From NCBI GenBank assembly GCA_002393945.1, contig DGSO01000013.1:253141-287388 (forward strand): a DNA stretch of 34,248 bases. The letters are read 5' to 3'. A program made the translations under genes and the position numbers. Below, piece by piece: positions 8,801 to 17,401 of the stretch. This stretch comes from Bacteroidales bacterium UBA4360 (GTDB taxonomy: Bacteria; Bacteroidota; Bacteroidia; Bacteroidales; UBA932). Positions within the stretch are counted from its first letter, which is position 1. Every line of letters starts with the position of its first letter. The notes beneath the pieces were generated by a model. That model was given only the letters and a program-made list of their open reading frames with translations, was not told where the DNA came from and did no database searches.

Positions 8801-10432
8801 GTAGGTGGCGTTCCTTGTCCTTGGAGACAGGTTGAAGATACCCTGGAACCAGAAGTCCAGGTTGGGGTCTCCGGAGACGATGCGTCCGTCAAAAGCCTGC
8901 TCCGTGTATTTTCCGGCCACCTTTATGTCTGAATAGTCGTAGTTCAGGGCGCTCAGGCGGGAGACATTCAGGGAGAGGGTGTCAAGGGTGATGCCTTCAT
9001 CGGCAAGGGTGGCGTCCACGAGGCTTTCCATCGTAAGGGGGCCCAGTTCCTCGATTCCGAGGAATTCCCCAAGGTCGAAATCCTTGGTGTCGATTTTCCC
9101 GCCTATCATGAAGGGGCGCTTGGCGTCTACGGTGTTCCTGAGGGTTACATCGGCATCCAGCCTTCCCATCTTTGAGGTGGCTTTTCCTTTCACTGCAAGG
9201 CGGTTGAGGGGGCCTTTGAGCTTTCCGGAGAAGTTCAGCCTCTGCCCTTTGGCTATGCCGGAAAGGTCCAGGCGGGTGTCCGGGGCAAGGCCTTCGACCA
9301 GCTTCTCAACGCCCCTGAGCGTGAATCCGAGGTTCTTCACATCCAGGTTGAAGAGGCTCTTTTCGATCTCCTCCACGTCCATGATGCTGCCCTTCAAGCT
9401 TGCCGATACCCCGCTGCCGAGCTCCTCGAAGGCGAGATTCTCCAGCGAGAAATCGTTCACATAGCCCCTGACCTTGCCTTCCACATTGGCCTTGAAGTTC
9501 ATCCTGTCGATGCCGGGGCCGAAATGCGCCGCCGTTGCCATTGAAAGGACGCTGCCCTTGCGGATATCGGCCGAAATCCGTATCTTTTCCGTGAAATCTT
9601 CGTAGTCTTCAATGGCGCCGTCCAGCTGGAAGCGGTCCATGAAAAGGTCGCTGTCCGTGTCCTTGAGGTGGAAATCGTCGATGCGAACGCGCTGCCTGCC
9701 CACTTTCACCTTTCCGGATGCCTGCTCCAGGGTGAAGCCGGTGTCGGTTTCGTGAATGCGCAGGCTGTCCACGGTGCAGCTGATATAACTGTCCTTGACC
9801 CTTATGTGACGGGCCTTGAGGCGGTCTATCACCGCGTGGAGCCTGTTGAAATTGATTACTCCGGGGTAGTCACCCCATCCTTCGGCCAGTCTTTCGGCCT
9901 CGCCCGGGGGACTGAGCATGGTGAAGCGGAAATTCTCGATGTCCAGGTCTCCTGCGCTCAGGACGTCGCCCCAGCCGGAATTGTCATCTTCGGCAGGATT
10001 GAGCCCTAGGGCCCTCATGAAATTCATCCTGCTGCCGGTTTCGGAGGTGGAGTCTTCCTCGAATGCCAGGGTGAAAGCGGCGTCCTTGAGACGTGCATGC
10101 GAAATGTTAATTCCGCCGCCGCCCAGCAGCTCCTTCAGGGAGAACTTGGTGCTCAGAAGGCCGATGGTGGCAATCGTGTCGGCACCCTCCACTCTGGGTG
10201 CTTTGTCCTTCACAATCACGTCCTTAAGTATGATGGCCTCCGGAATCTGGATGGCGAGGTCGGAGTAGGAGATATCGGCCTGGGTTCTGCTGCGGAAGGC
10301 CTCCACGACCTTCCTGCCGATTGAAGCCTGCACCCGGGGAGACTGAATGGCAATGCCCCCTGCCAGTAGAAGCAGTAACGCCACAAGGAGCACGATGCCT
10401 ACGACCTTGAGTATTTTCAGTGCAGTCTTCAC
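5867..10432 (-). CDS. tamB: TamB-like translocation/assembly module protein (AsmA/DUF490 superfamily)
   Basis: This 1521-residue envelope protein starts with one transmembrane helix (IVLLVALLLLLAGGIAIQ, about residues 13-30). The rest is a very long periplasmic region rich in alternating beta-strand patterns, as in the bridge-like lipid-transfer AsmA/TamB family. The C-terminal DUF490-type domain is recognisable (motifs near GGNYVLTQGNFHLS, DLNPGTDALVKSALNTEDKVQKQ split across strands, and LNNRVIVNG-like ends with NNRVIVNGNIGN). Relatives move phospholipids from the inner to the outer membrane or assist outer-membrane protein assembly. The start codon is GTG (10430-10432), chosen because it precedes the membrane anchor and lies 6 nt after a TATCTTTG box. 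It is first in the operon with the RsmI-like gene, mtaB and the MBL hydrolase. Confidence 0.9.
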   Translation of the reverse strand: MKTALKILKVVGIVLLVALLLLLAGGIAIQSPRVQASIGRKVVEAFRSRTQADISYSDLAIQIPEAIILKDVIVKDKAPRVEGADTIATIGLLSTKFSLKELLGGGGINISHARLKDAAFTLAFEEDSTSETGSRMNFMRALGLNPAEDDNSGWGDVLSAGDLDIENFRFTMLSPPGEAERLAEGWGDYPGVINFNRLHAVIDRLKARHIRVKDSYISCTVDSLRIHETDTGFTLEQASGKVKVGRQRVRIDDFHLKDTDSDLFMDRFQLDGAIEDYEDFTEKIRISADIRKGSVLSMATAAHFGPGIDRMNFKANVEGKVRGYVNDFSLENLAFEELGSGVSASLKGSIMDVEEIEKSLFNLDVKNLGFTLRGVEKLVEGLAPDTRLDLSGIAKGQRLNFSGKLKGPLNRLAVKGKATSKMGRLDADVTLRNTVDAKRPFMIGGKIDTKDFDLGEFLGIEELGPLTMESLVDATLADEGITLDTLSLNVSRLSALNYDYSDIKVAGKYTEQAFDGRIVSGDPNLDFWFQGIFNLSPRTRNATYRFYANLAYADLHALHIDARPKSRLTLLAHSDFVRTDKGELLGYVQVNDFTLESPSGFHDIGTVSINSHSNDNVNRIQLRSDFMEGSFVGDESILSFANDIKSLVIDRNLPALADSKSAPWSGASYDVSLIIHKAQDILDFFAPGVYVADGTSLNLKIGRDGQLKGGASSSRLMYNGRYLKGLNVILDNVSESIQARIKSSALFLSGAELKDNNLTLFAKDNHLGIGYSFANDDDTKAQVYLSGDIQRERDGLKMVARALPSNIYYGGEGWGLSSGDIVIKGGDFKINNLQARHDDESILVHGGFSAEKKDTLKLSLRKFDMSMLDSVTGSSPSLAGRASGQAMVISPASPTPGLIASITCDSTYVSGRKAGTLNLESHWDDAAQGFEFSLANRLQAISNIDVKGLYSPAKHELGVTAKLLQLDLGYASFILDDVFSKTEGALSGVVTFGGKLDDMHLSSRGLHLEDGILELDFTRVPYQVSGNLSVDDFGLHFDDVTLADGTGGSGRVTGSVEWGGFKNLGMDAHVNFNEMHVVGVPRGVNSTLSGDVYASGRADIIGPMNALLLDVDARTTSGGNIRIPVNGSGSSRSMALLTFVEPPAEEELDPFEQMLLASSKAETQQSNLNVHLRVSANPETGVYIDLGDGMYMNGAGNGIIELELIPSQDVMNLGGNYVLTQGNFHLSIMGLVSKDFSIENGSSIRFNGDIWDSDLDVVGKYSTKTTLAALISDDNATSRRDVDCLISISDKLSNPKLGFNIDVPDLNPGTDALVKSALNTEDKVQKQFLALLVTGNFLPEEDTGITTGGTNTVFSNVAGIMAGQMNSIFQKLDIPLDLGLNYSSSNTGDDVFDVALSTQLFNNRVIVNGNIGNKQQYGVSTNEVAGDLDVEVKVNKTGSLRLNLFSHSADQFSSYLDNSQRNGAGIAYQRDFATISQFLHELFTPKETLRQEAVDALLNPEGTVTLQVDTTGRTTIVPKDE

Positions 10433-10438
10433 AGACTA

Positions 10439-10446
10439 CAAAGATA
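10439..10446 (-). promoter_or_regulatory. -7 box of tamB
   Basis: On the minus strand this reads TATCTTTG, an exact TAnnTTTG match. It ends 6 nt before the tamB GTG start. Transcription would begin at or next to the start codon, implying a leaderless or nearly leaderless mRNA. No clear -33 TTTG is visible, but a 22-bp palindrome lies in its place. Confidence 0.65.
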
Positions 10447-10468
10447 ATGATTATTCTCGAATAATCAT
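10447..10468. promoter_or_regulatory. 22-bp palindrome between divergent tamB and tsaD
   Basis: A perfect 10-bp inverted repeat (ATGATTATTC, 2-nt spacer, GAATAATCAT) abuts the tamB -7 box on its upstream side. Its place between divergent promoters suits an operator for a dimeric regulator. It is AT-rich and could also be chance or a small cruciform. Confidence 0.4.
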
Positions 10469-10495
10469 CCCTATATTGCGTGAGTCAAGGTTTCA

Positions 10496-10526
10496 TTGGC
10501 TTTTTCATGGAAATGTGTTAAATTTG
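10496..10526 (+). promoter_or_regulatory. Promoter of tsaD
   Basis: TTG at 10496-10498 and TAAATTTG at 10519-10526 are separated by 20 nt, the canonical Bacteroidota spacing. The tsaD ATG follows 17 nt after the box, so this gene should have a short untranslated leader, unlike several others here. Confidence 0.75.
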
Positions 10527-10543
10527 TAAGTTAAATCAGTTTT

Positions 10544-11569
10544 ATGGCAGACATCATACTTGGAATAGAGTCCTCCTGTGACGACACTTCTGCTGCAGTA
10601 ATCCGCGACGGCGTACTGCTGTCCAACGTGATTGCGTCCCAGCAGGTTCACAAGGACTTTGGCGGAGTGGTTCCGGAGCTGGCGTCAAGGGCACACGAAC
10701 AGAACATCGTTCCCGTTGTGTCAGAGGCGCTTAAGCGTGCCGGAGTAGACAAGAAAGACCTTACGGCTATAGCTTTTACGCGCGGTCCCGGGCTGCTGGG
10801 CTCCCTTTTGGTCGGAACGTCCTTTGCAAAGGCTCTCTCCCTCTCGCTTGACATTCCGATGGTTATGGTGAATCACCTCCAGGGCCATATTCTGGCCAAT
10901 TTCATAAGGCAGCCGGACGTGCCTGTGAGGGAGCCGAAGTTCCCCTACCTGTGCCTGCTCGTTTCCGGAGGCAACTCCCAGATAGTGAAGGTCAAGAGTC
11001 CTCTCGAGTATGAGATTCTCGGCCAGACAATTGACGATGCCGTAGGGGAAGCCTTTGACAAGTGCTCCAAACTGCTTGGCCTCGGGTATCCCGGCGGCCC
11101 TGTCATCGACCGCCTTGCAAAGCAGGGAGACTCTGACCGTTTCCAGTTTGCAAAACCCAACATCCCCGGCCTGGATTACAGTTTTTCGGGCGTGAAGACT
11201 TCGCTCCTGTACTTCGTCAGGGACCAGGTGGCGCTGGATCCGGATTTCCTTGAAAAGAACAAGGAAGACCTCTGCGCCGGTTTCCAGAAAACCCTCATCG
11301 ACATCCTCATGCAAAAGCTCATAAGGGCAGCCAAGGAAACCCGCATCAGGGAGATTACCATCGGCGGCGGAGTGAGTGCCAACAGCGGCCTCAGGGAGAG
11401 GATAGTCAGGGAGGGTGAAAAACGCCATTGGAACACCTATCTTCCGGAATTCAAATTCACCACCGACAACGCTGCGATGATAGCTGTCGCCGGCTGGTTC
11501 CAGTACAAGGCGGGCGTCAGGACACCGCTTGACATAGCACCCGTTTCACGAATGGCAGACTTCCTATGA
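10544..11569 (+). CDS. tsaD: tRNA N6-adenosine threonylcarbamoyltransferase TsaD
   Basis: The catalytic subunit of the t6A machinery transfers threonylcarbamoyl from threonylcarbamoyl-AMP to A37 of ANN-decoding tRNAs, working with TsaB and TsaE. The 341-residue length is standard. The N-terminus LGIESSCDDTSAAV is the family signature. H111 and H115 in NHLQGH are the metal ligands. Other family blocks are SGGNSQIV, DDAVGEAFDK, YSFSGVKT and GGGVSANSGLR. The final part supplies the conserved DNAAMIAVAG with the last metal-binding aspartate. The gene overlaps the downstream FAD-dependent dehydrogenase by 4 nt (ATGA), so the two are cotranscribed. MtaB, encoded divergently in this window, uses the TsaD product as substrate. 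Confidence 0.98.
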   Translation: MADIILGIESSCDDTSAAVIRDGVLLSNVIASQQVHKDFGGVVPELASRAHEQNIVPVVSEALKRAGVDKKDLTAIAFTRGPGLLGSLLVGTSFAKALSLSLDIPMVMVNHLQGHILANFIRQPDVPVREPKFPYLCLLVSGGNSQIVKVKSPLEYEILGQTIDDAVGEAFDKCSKLLGLGYPGGPVIDRLAKQGDSDRFQFAKPNIPGLDYSFSGVKTSLLYFVRDQVALDPDFLEKNKEDLCAGFQKTLIDILMQKLIRAAKETRIREITIGGGVSANSGLRERIVREGEKRHWNTYLPEFKFTTDNAAMIAVAGWFQYKAGVRTPLDIAPVSRMADFL

Positions 11570-13095
11570 AAGAGTTCGAACTGGCCGTGAAAGTGGGCCG
11601 CGAAATACCTGAAGCAGAACTTAAGGCTGCGGCAGCCAAGACTCTTGGAATCAAGCAGGATAAGCTCGGTATAATTGTTCCTGTGAAAAGGAGCATAGAC
11701 GCCCGTGGAGACATCCTGTGGCGCTACCGTTTCCAGGCATATCGCCAGGGAGAGGAATACGTTCCTTACAAGCTCCAGCCATACCTTGACGTCCACGGTG
11801 CAGAACCCGTCATAGTGATAGGCGCCGGCCCTGCCGGAATGTTCGCGGCACTGAAGCTTCTGCAGCGCGGACTCAAGCCGGTCATCCTGGAGCGCGGTAA
11901 GGACGTCGAACGCCGTAAGGTGGATATGGCAAAGCTGTCCACGGACGGTGTCCTTGACCCTGATTCCAACTATTGCTACGGCGAAGGCGGCGCAGGTGCG
12001 TTTTCTGACGGAAAGCTCTTCACGCGCTCGTCAAAACGAGGAGACATCCGGGAGGTTCTCCACACGCTGGTAGCTTTCGGCGCCAAGGAGGAAATCCTTC
12101 TGGATGCGCATCCGCATATAGGTACGGACAAACTTCCGGAGATAGTCAAGAACATACGCCGCTGCATTGAAGAACACGGCGGAGAATACCACTTTGACAG
12201 CCGCGTGACGGACATCGTCCCCGGTTTCGAGGTCCACTGTTCAGACAAGGTCTATAGGGCTCGCAAGGTAATCCTTGCAAGCGGCCACAGCGCACGTGAC
12301 ATCTACGAGATATTCCAGCGCCGCGGATGGACCCTGGAAGCCAAGGGTTTCGCCCTTGGTGTGCGCGTAGAGCATCCCCAGTGGCTCATTAACCAGATAA
12401 GGTACCACGGCAAGTACCAGCCTTTCATGCCCACTGCAGAGTACTCTTTCGTACAGCAGGTAGAGGAACGCGGAGTGTTCTCCTTCTGCATGTGCCCGGG
12501 CGGCATCCTTGTGCCTTCATCGACGGAAGAAGGCACGGTGGTGCTAAACGGAATGTCCAATTCGGAGCGTAACTCAAAATGGGCGAATGCCGGTGTTGTG
12601 GTGCAGATTGAACCCGGAGACCAGCCTGAAGAATATACCGGTCCTCTTGCCCTCATGGACTTCCAGAGGGACATCGAAAGGGCCATGTACAAATACGTGA
12701 GCGAGCATGGCGGCCGCCATCCGTTCATGGCTCCGGCACAGAGGATGAAAGACTTCTGCCGGGGAATCGTCTCCAAGGACCTTCCCAAGACGTCATACCA
12801 TCCCGGTGCCATGTCGGCCCCGCTTCACGAACTCCTCCCCGAACACGTTTCCATGCGCCTCAGAAGGGCTTTCCCTCAGGTAGACCGTCAGATGCACGGC
12901 TACTACACCAACGACGCCCTCCTTCTTGGAACCGAATCCAGGACCTCCTCCCCGGTGCGCCTTCCAAGAAACCCGGAAACGCTTGAGCATGTGGATGTTC
13001 CGGGACTGTACCCCTGCGGCGAAGGAGCCGGTTACTCCGGCGGAATCGTGTCATCGGCCCTGGACGGAATCCTGTGCGCCGGGGCCGCCAGCTGA
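11566..13095 (+). CDS. FAD-dependent dehydrogenase (COG2509-type NAD(P)/FAD oxidoreductase)
   Basis: A 509-residue soluble flavoprotein of an uncharacterised but widespread family. An N-terminal region of about 75 residues precedes the dinucleotide-binding Rossmann motif IGAGPAG (residues 85-91). Then come the ERGKDVERRK stretch and a family-typical glycine-rich YGEGGAGAFSDGKL. The C-terminal FAD-contact region reads LYPCGEGAGYSGGIVSSALDG. No membrane segments or cofactor-binding cysteine motifs for iron-sulfur clusters were seen. The reaction is unknown; relatives are annotated as FAD-binding or FAD-dependent proteins. Its start overlaps tsaD by 4 nt. The next gene, gdhA, begins 42 nt after its stop. 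Confidence 0.85.
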   Translation: MKEFELAVKVGREIPEAELKAAAAKTLGIKQDKLGIIVPVKRSIDARGDILWRYRFQAYRQGEEYVPYKLQPYLDVHGAEPVIVIGAGPAGMFAALKLLQRGLKPVILERGKDVERRKVDMAKLSTDGVLDPDSNYCYGEGGAGAFSDGKLFTRSSKRGDIREVLHTLVAFGAKEEILLDAHPHIGTDKLPEIVKNIRRCIEEHGGEYHFDSRVTDIVPGFEVHCSDKVYRARKVILASGHSARDIYEIFQRRGWTLEAKGFALGVRVEHPQWLINQIRYHGKYQPFMPTAEYSFVQQVEERGVFSFCMCPGGILVPSSTEEGTVVLNGMSNSERNSKWANAGVVVQIEPGDQPEEYTGPLALMDFQRDIERAMYKYVSEHGGRHPFMAPAQRMKDFCRGIVSKDLPKTSYHPGAMSAPLHELLPEHVSMRLRRAFPQVDRQMHGYYTNDALLLGTESRTSSPVRLPRNPETLEHVDVPGLYPCGEGAGYSGGIVSSALDGILCAGAAS

Positions 13096-13137
13096 CGCGG
13101 ACGTCAAAACGATTATTTATGTATAAAAACGAACAAT

Positions 13138-14493
13138 ATGGAAGATTTTACAAGCAGATTCGTAGAGGGGTTCATGGGCGAAGTCATCGCCAGGAATCCC
13201 GGAGAAAGTGAGTTTCATCAGGCTGTCAGGGCCGTTGCAGAGAGTGTTGCTCCATACATCGTAGAGAATCCTCACCTCATGGACGCCAAGATCCTGGAAA
13301 GGCTGGCAGAACCCGAACGCATCATAATATTCCGCGTCCCCTGGACCGACGACAGAGGGGAAGTCCATATCAACAGGGGCTTCAGGGTCCAGAACTCTTC
13401 GGCCATCGGCCCGTATAAGGGAGGCCTCCGCTTCCATCCCAGCGTGAACCTTTCCATCATGAAGTTCCTCGCCTTCGAGCAGACCTTCAAAAACGCCCTC
13501 ACAACCCTGCCGATGGGCGGTGCCAAGGGTGGATCGGACTTCAATCCCAGAGGCAAGTCTGACGCAGAGGTAATGCGCTTCTGCCAGAGTTTCATGACTG
13601 AACTTTACCGTCACATCGGGGCCGATACGGACATCCCTGCGGGCGATATCGGCGTGGGCGGCCGTGAGATAGGCTACCTCTTCGGCCAGTACAAGAGGAT
13701 CAAGGATCAGTTCACCGGCACCCTCACCGGGAAGGGCCTTAACTGGGGCGGCTCCATCTTCAGGCCCGAAGCCACCGGTTACGGCCTTTGCTACTTCGCC
13801 CTCAAGATGCTGGAAGGCAGGGGAGAGTCCTTCGAAGGCAAGAAAGTGAACATCTCCGGCGCCGGAAACGTAGCCCAGTATGCAGCCCAGAAGGCCATGC
13901 GCCTTGGAGCTAAGGTCCAGACGCTTTCCGACTCCGATGGCTTCGTCTTCGACCCCGACGGCCTCACCGAGGAGAAAATGCAGTACGTTTTCCGCCTCAA
14001 GAACATCCGCCGCGGCCGTATCAAGGAATATGTGCAGGAATATCCGTCGGCACAGTATTTCCCCGGCGAGCGTCCCTGGAAAATCCCCTGCGACATCGCC
14101 CTCCCTTGCGCAACGCAGAACGAGATTGAACCTGCCGATGCCGAAAACATCGTAAAGGGCGGCGCCATCCTCCTTGCCGAGGGCGCCAACATGCCCACAA
14201 CCCCCGAGGCCGTCAAAATCATCCTTGCAGGCGGTCTCCTATACGCTCCCGGCAAAGCTTCCAACGCAGGCGGCGTGGCGGTTTCCGGCCTCGAAATGAG
14301 CCAGAACTCCATGCGAACCTCCTGGACTGCCGATGAGGTAGACAGCATGCTCAGGCGCATCATGTCCGATATCCACGCCTCCTGCGTGAAATACGGAACC
14401 CTCCCGGACGGCTCCATCGACTATGTCCTAGGCGCCAATACCGCCGGCTTCATCAAAGTGGCGGACGCAATGATCGACCAGGGTTTAGTATAA
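13138..14493 (+). CDS. gdhA: Glutamate dehydrogenase, hexameric, probably NADP-dependent
   Basis: This 451-residue enzyme reductively aminates 2-oxoglutarate to glutamate and is a main ammonia-assimilation route in gut Bacteroidota. The substrate-binding segment YKGGLRFHP, the catalytic-lysine block PMGGAKGGSDFNP and AGDIGVGGREIGY are all present. The C-terminal nucleotide-binding domain carries SGAGNVAQYAAQ followed by LSDSDG, a serine-containing form more usual in NADP-linked enzymes. Cofactor preference is inferred. The length fits the 450-residue hexameric class. The upstream 42-nt gap contains no good TAnnTTTG box, so it may be read from the tsaD operon or from a promoter inside the preceding gene. 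The next gene starts 7 nt after the stop. Confidence 0.96.
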   Translation: MEDFTSRFVEGFMGEVIARNPGESEFHQAVRAVAESVAPYIVENPHLMDAKILERLAEPERIIIFRVPWTDDRGEVHINRGFRVQNSSAIGPYKGGLRFHPSVNLSIMKFLAFEQTFKNALTTLPMGGAKGGSDFNPRGKSDAEVMRFCQSFMTELYRHIGADTDIPAGDIGVGGREIGYLFGQYKRIKDQFTGTLTGKGLNWGGSIFRPEATGYGLCYFALKMLEGRGESFEGKKVNISGAGNVAQYAAQKAMRLGAKVQTLSDSDGFVFDPDGLTEEKMQYVFRLKNIRRGRIKEYVQEYPSAQYFPGERPWKIPCDIALPCATQNEIEPADAENIVKGGAILLAEGANMPTTPEAVKIILAGGLLYAPGKASNAGGVAVSGLEMSQNSMRTSWTADEVDSMLRRIMSDIHASCVKYGTLPDGSIDYVLGANTAGFIKVADAMIDQGLV

Positions 14494-14500
14494 TCCGCAT

Positions 14501-17401
14501 ATGTCCGATTCCTTGATGGCGCGGCGCATCCGCCGTATCCTTCTGGTATGCAACCAGTACGACAACTTCTCCCTCGAAGAGGACGGAAGCCTTGACATGC
14601 GCATTTCGCGCGAGTACTCAGAGCTCAACCTCTCCAACCCTCCCCGTTTCGAAAGGGTCCCCTCCACCAAGGAAGCCCTCGAAAAAGCGGCCTCAGGAGA
14701 GCGCTTCGACCTTGTAATAACCATGTACAACGTGGGGGACGACGTCTTTGCCTTCGCCGCCCGCATGAAAGAGTACCAGCATGACGTGCCGATAGTCCTT
14801 CTCACGGCCTATTCCAAGGAAATCTACCGCCGCATGGAGGACATGGACCGTTCCGCAGTAGACTATACCTTCTGCTGGAACGGCTCCACAGACCTTATCC
14901 TCGCCATCATCAAACTCCTGGAAGACAGCGCCAACGCCCCTTCCGACATCCTCGAAAGCGGAGTGCAGTGCATCCTCCTGGTAGAGGACTCCGTCAGGTA
15001 CTATTCCACCTACCTTCCGCTCCTTTACAAGCTCGTACTGCAGCAGAACATAGATTCCATACGTGACGCCCTGAACGAGGAGCAGCAGATTTTCCGAAAG
15101 CGTGCCCGCCCCAAAATCCTCATGGCAACCAACTACGAGGACGCCGTCTCCCTGTACGACACTTACAAGGCCAACCTCCTCGGGGTGATTTCGGATATCG
15201 GCTTCGTTCTTCACCGTAACGACAAGCCCTCCTCCGAAAAGCTTGACGCCGGCGTAGACCTGTGCAAGCTCATCAGGGCCGAACTCCCCAAGATGCCTAT
15301 ACTCATGCAGTCCTCCCAGGAGAGCATGAAAGCGGTTGCCGACGGCCTCCGGGCCGGTTTTATCATGAAGCGCTCCAAGACCCTTACGCACGAACTGTCG
15401 GAGTATATCGGCAGGGAGTTCGGTTTCGGAGACTTCGTGGCGGTGGATGCGAGGGGCAGGGAAGTGGCGCGCGCACGTGACCTCCAAGGCGCAGAAAAGG
15501 CCATCTCGGAGCTTCCGGAGAAGATTCTCTCCAGCATGCGGGAAAAGAACTATGTCTCCCGCTGGCTGCTTGCAAGGGGTTTTTTCTCCGTAGGAAACTC
15601 CCTCAAGAACACCGTCTTCCCGGATACCGAAACCTTCCGGGAGCAGGCTGTGAGGGATATCCACGAATACCGCATATCGCAGGGGCTCGGCGTCGTTGCC
15701 CGCTTTGATCCCGCGGCTTATAACGATACTGTCTGGTTCGCCCGCTACGGCGAGGGCTCCATCGGCGGAAAGGCCCGCGGCATAGCCTTCCTCAACCATA
15801 TCCTGTACAAGCACGACCTTTACCGCAAGTGGGAAGGAGTGCGCATCATGGTGCCCAGGACGCTGGTCATCGCAACCGAATACTTCGACCGCTTCATCCT
15901 TGAAAACGGCCTGCAGTATGTCATCAATTCCGACGCGTCCGATTCAGAAATCCTTTCCGAATTCGTCTCCTCGAACCTTCCCGGAGACCTTGCCGACGCC
16001 CTCCGTTCCTTCATACGCGTGGTTCATACTCCGCTTGCCGTAAGGTCTTCCTCAAAGCTCGAAGATTCTTATTACCAGCCGTTTGCCGGAGTTTACTCGA
16101 CCTACATGATTCCATCCGTGGAGAACGAAGACCAGATGCTACGTCTCCTTGCAAAGGCGATAAAGAGCGTTTATGCCTCCGTTTACTTCGCGGCTTCAAA
16201 AGGCTATATCACGGCCACCGCGAACGTGATTTCTGAGGAGAAGATGGCAATCATCATCCAGGAGATCTGCGGCTCCGAGGAGGACGGACATTTCTTCCCC
16301 ACGGTTTCCGGCGTTGCCCGTTCGGTGAATTTCTATCCCGTGGGATATGAGAAAGCACAGGATGGCATCGTGAAGGTAGCCTATGGCCTTGGCAAGGCGG
16401 TGGTGGACGGGGAACAGGTTCTCCGCTTCTGCCCGGCTTATCCTAAGCACGTCATCCAGACCTCCACCACGGAACTTGCCCTACGTGAAACCCAGCAGGT
16501 TATGTATGCGCTTGACCTCCAGCCGGAAAAGTTCAAGACCAGCGTCGACGACGCCGTCAACCTCGAGCGCATAAGGATAGGGGACTGTGGCCGTTTCGAA
16601 TCCCTGAAGAAGGTCTCTTCAACCTTCGACTGGCAGAACAACCGCCTTGTGGATTCCCCTTTTGCCGAAGGCCCCAAGGTCATCACCTTCTCCCATATCC
16701 TCCGCTACGGCACCTTCCCCCTTGCCGATATAGTCAGGCACCTGATGGATATCTGCTCGGCCGAAATGAACACCAGCGTGGAGATAGAGTTTGCGGCGGA
16801 CCTTCCCACCGGCCTTTTCACCGCCCTTCAGGTGCGTCCCATCTCCTCCGACAGCCTCAAGGCCGACGTGGACTGGCGCACCATAGACACGTCCTCTCCC
16901 GTGGTGCTCTCCTCCAGCGCCCTCGGCACCGGATGGATAAGCGATATCCATGACATAGTGTACCTGAAGCCGGAAGCCTTTGACAAGATGAAGACGGAGG
17001 AAATGGCCGCGCAGCTGCGTGAAATCAATGCCAGAATGCGTTCCGAAGGCCGTCAGTATGCCCTCCTTGGCTTTGGCCGATGGGGCTCAAGCATCCCCAC
17101 GCTCGGCGTTCCGGTTGCCTGGAGCGACATCTCCGAGGCCCGCGTAATCGTAGAGTGCGCCCTTCAGGATTTCCGCGTAGACCCCAGCCAGGGCACGCAC
17201 TTCTTCCAGAACCTCACCTCCTTCAACGCCGGGTATGTGAATGCCGATCCCTTCTCCCGCCCCGGCGACGTGGTGGATTTCTCGGCCCTCGATGCCCATG
17301 AGGCCCTAAAAGAAACGGAATGGCTCCGCCACATACGTGTGACAGAGCCACTCACAGTGTGCGTCGACGGCCGCAGCGGCCGTGCGCTTCTGAAGCTTTA
17401 G
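14501..17401 (+). CDS. Receiver-receiver-PPDK_N fusion protein (PEP synthase-like ATP-grasp without C-terminal domains)
   Basis: A 966-residue multidomain protein. Residues of about 10-145 form a receiver-like domain that lacks the usual phospho-acceptor aspartate (DLVITM instead of a DxxLxD-type pattern). Residues of about 155-300 form a second receiver with intact key positions: D163 in VEDS, D232 in SDIG, a serine near 271 and K290. Residues of about 400-782 match the PEP synthase / pyruvate phosphate dikinase ATP-grasp domain (GEGSIGGKARG, AVRSSSKLED, LGKAVVDGE, ending LQVRPI). The phosphohistidine and PEP/pyruvate TIM-barrel domains that should follow are absent. Instead there is a roughly 180-residue tail with GFGRWGSS and PSQGTHFFQN. 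Database entries often call it PEP synthase, but it cannot carry out that full reaction. It lies 7 nt after gdhA, and its stop overlaps the convergent S9 gene by 4 nt. Confidence 0.82.
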   Translation: MSDSLMARRIRRILLVCNQYDNFSLEEDGSLDMRISREYSELNLSNPPRFERVPSTKEALEKAASGERFDLVITMYNVGDDVFAFAARMKEYQHDVPIVLLTAYSKEIYRRMEDMDRSAVDYTFCWNGSTDLILAIIKLLEDSANAPSDILESGVQCILLVEDSVRYYSTYLPLLYKLVLQQNIDSIRDALNEEQQIFRKRARPKILMATNYEDAVSLYDTYKANLLGVISDIGFVLHRNDKPSSEKLDAGVDLCKLIRAELPKMPILMQSSQESMKAVADGLRAGFIMKRSKTLTHELSEYIGREFGFGDFVAVDARGREVARARDLQGAEKAISELPEKILSSMREKNYVSRWLLARGFFSVGNSLKNTVFPDTETFREQAVRDIHEYRISQGLGVVARFDPAAYNDTVWFARYGEGSIGGKARGIAFLNHILYKHDLYRKWEGVRIMVPRTLVIATEYFDRFILENGLQYVINSDASDSEILSEFVSSNLPGDLADALRSFIRVVHTPLAVRSSSKLEDSYYQPFAGVYSTYMIPSVENEDQMLRLLAKAIKSVYASVYFAASKGYITATANVISEEKMAIIIQEICGSEEDGHFFPTVSGVARSVNFYPVGYEKAQDGIVKVAYGLGKAVVDGEQVLRFCPAYPKHVIQTSTTELALRETQQVMYALDLQPEKFKTSVDDAVNLERIRIGDCGRFESLKKVSSTFDWQNNRLVDSPFAEGPKVITFSHILRYGTFPLADIVRHLMDICSAEMNTSVEIEFAADLPTGLFTALQVRPISSDSLKADVDWRTIDTSSPVVLSSSALGTGWISDIHDIVYLKPEAFDKMKTEEMAAQLREINARMRSEGRQYALLGFGRWGSSIPTLGVPVAWSDISEARVIVECALQDFRVDPSQGTHFFQNLTSFNAGYVNADPFSRPGDVVDFSALDAHEALKETEWLRHIRVTEPLTVCVDGRSGRALLKL

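Noticed and set aside
14693..15814. A 373-codon open frame on the minus strand
   Set aside because: It is antisense to the receiver-PPDK_N gene and has no independent support.
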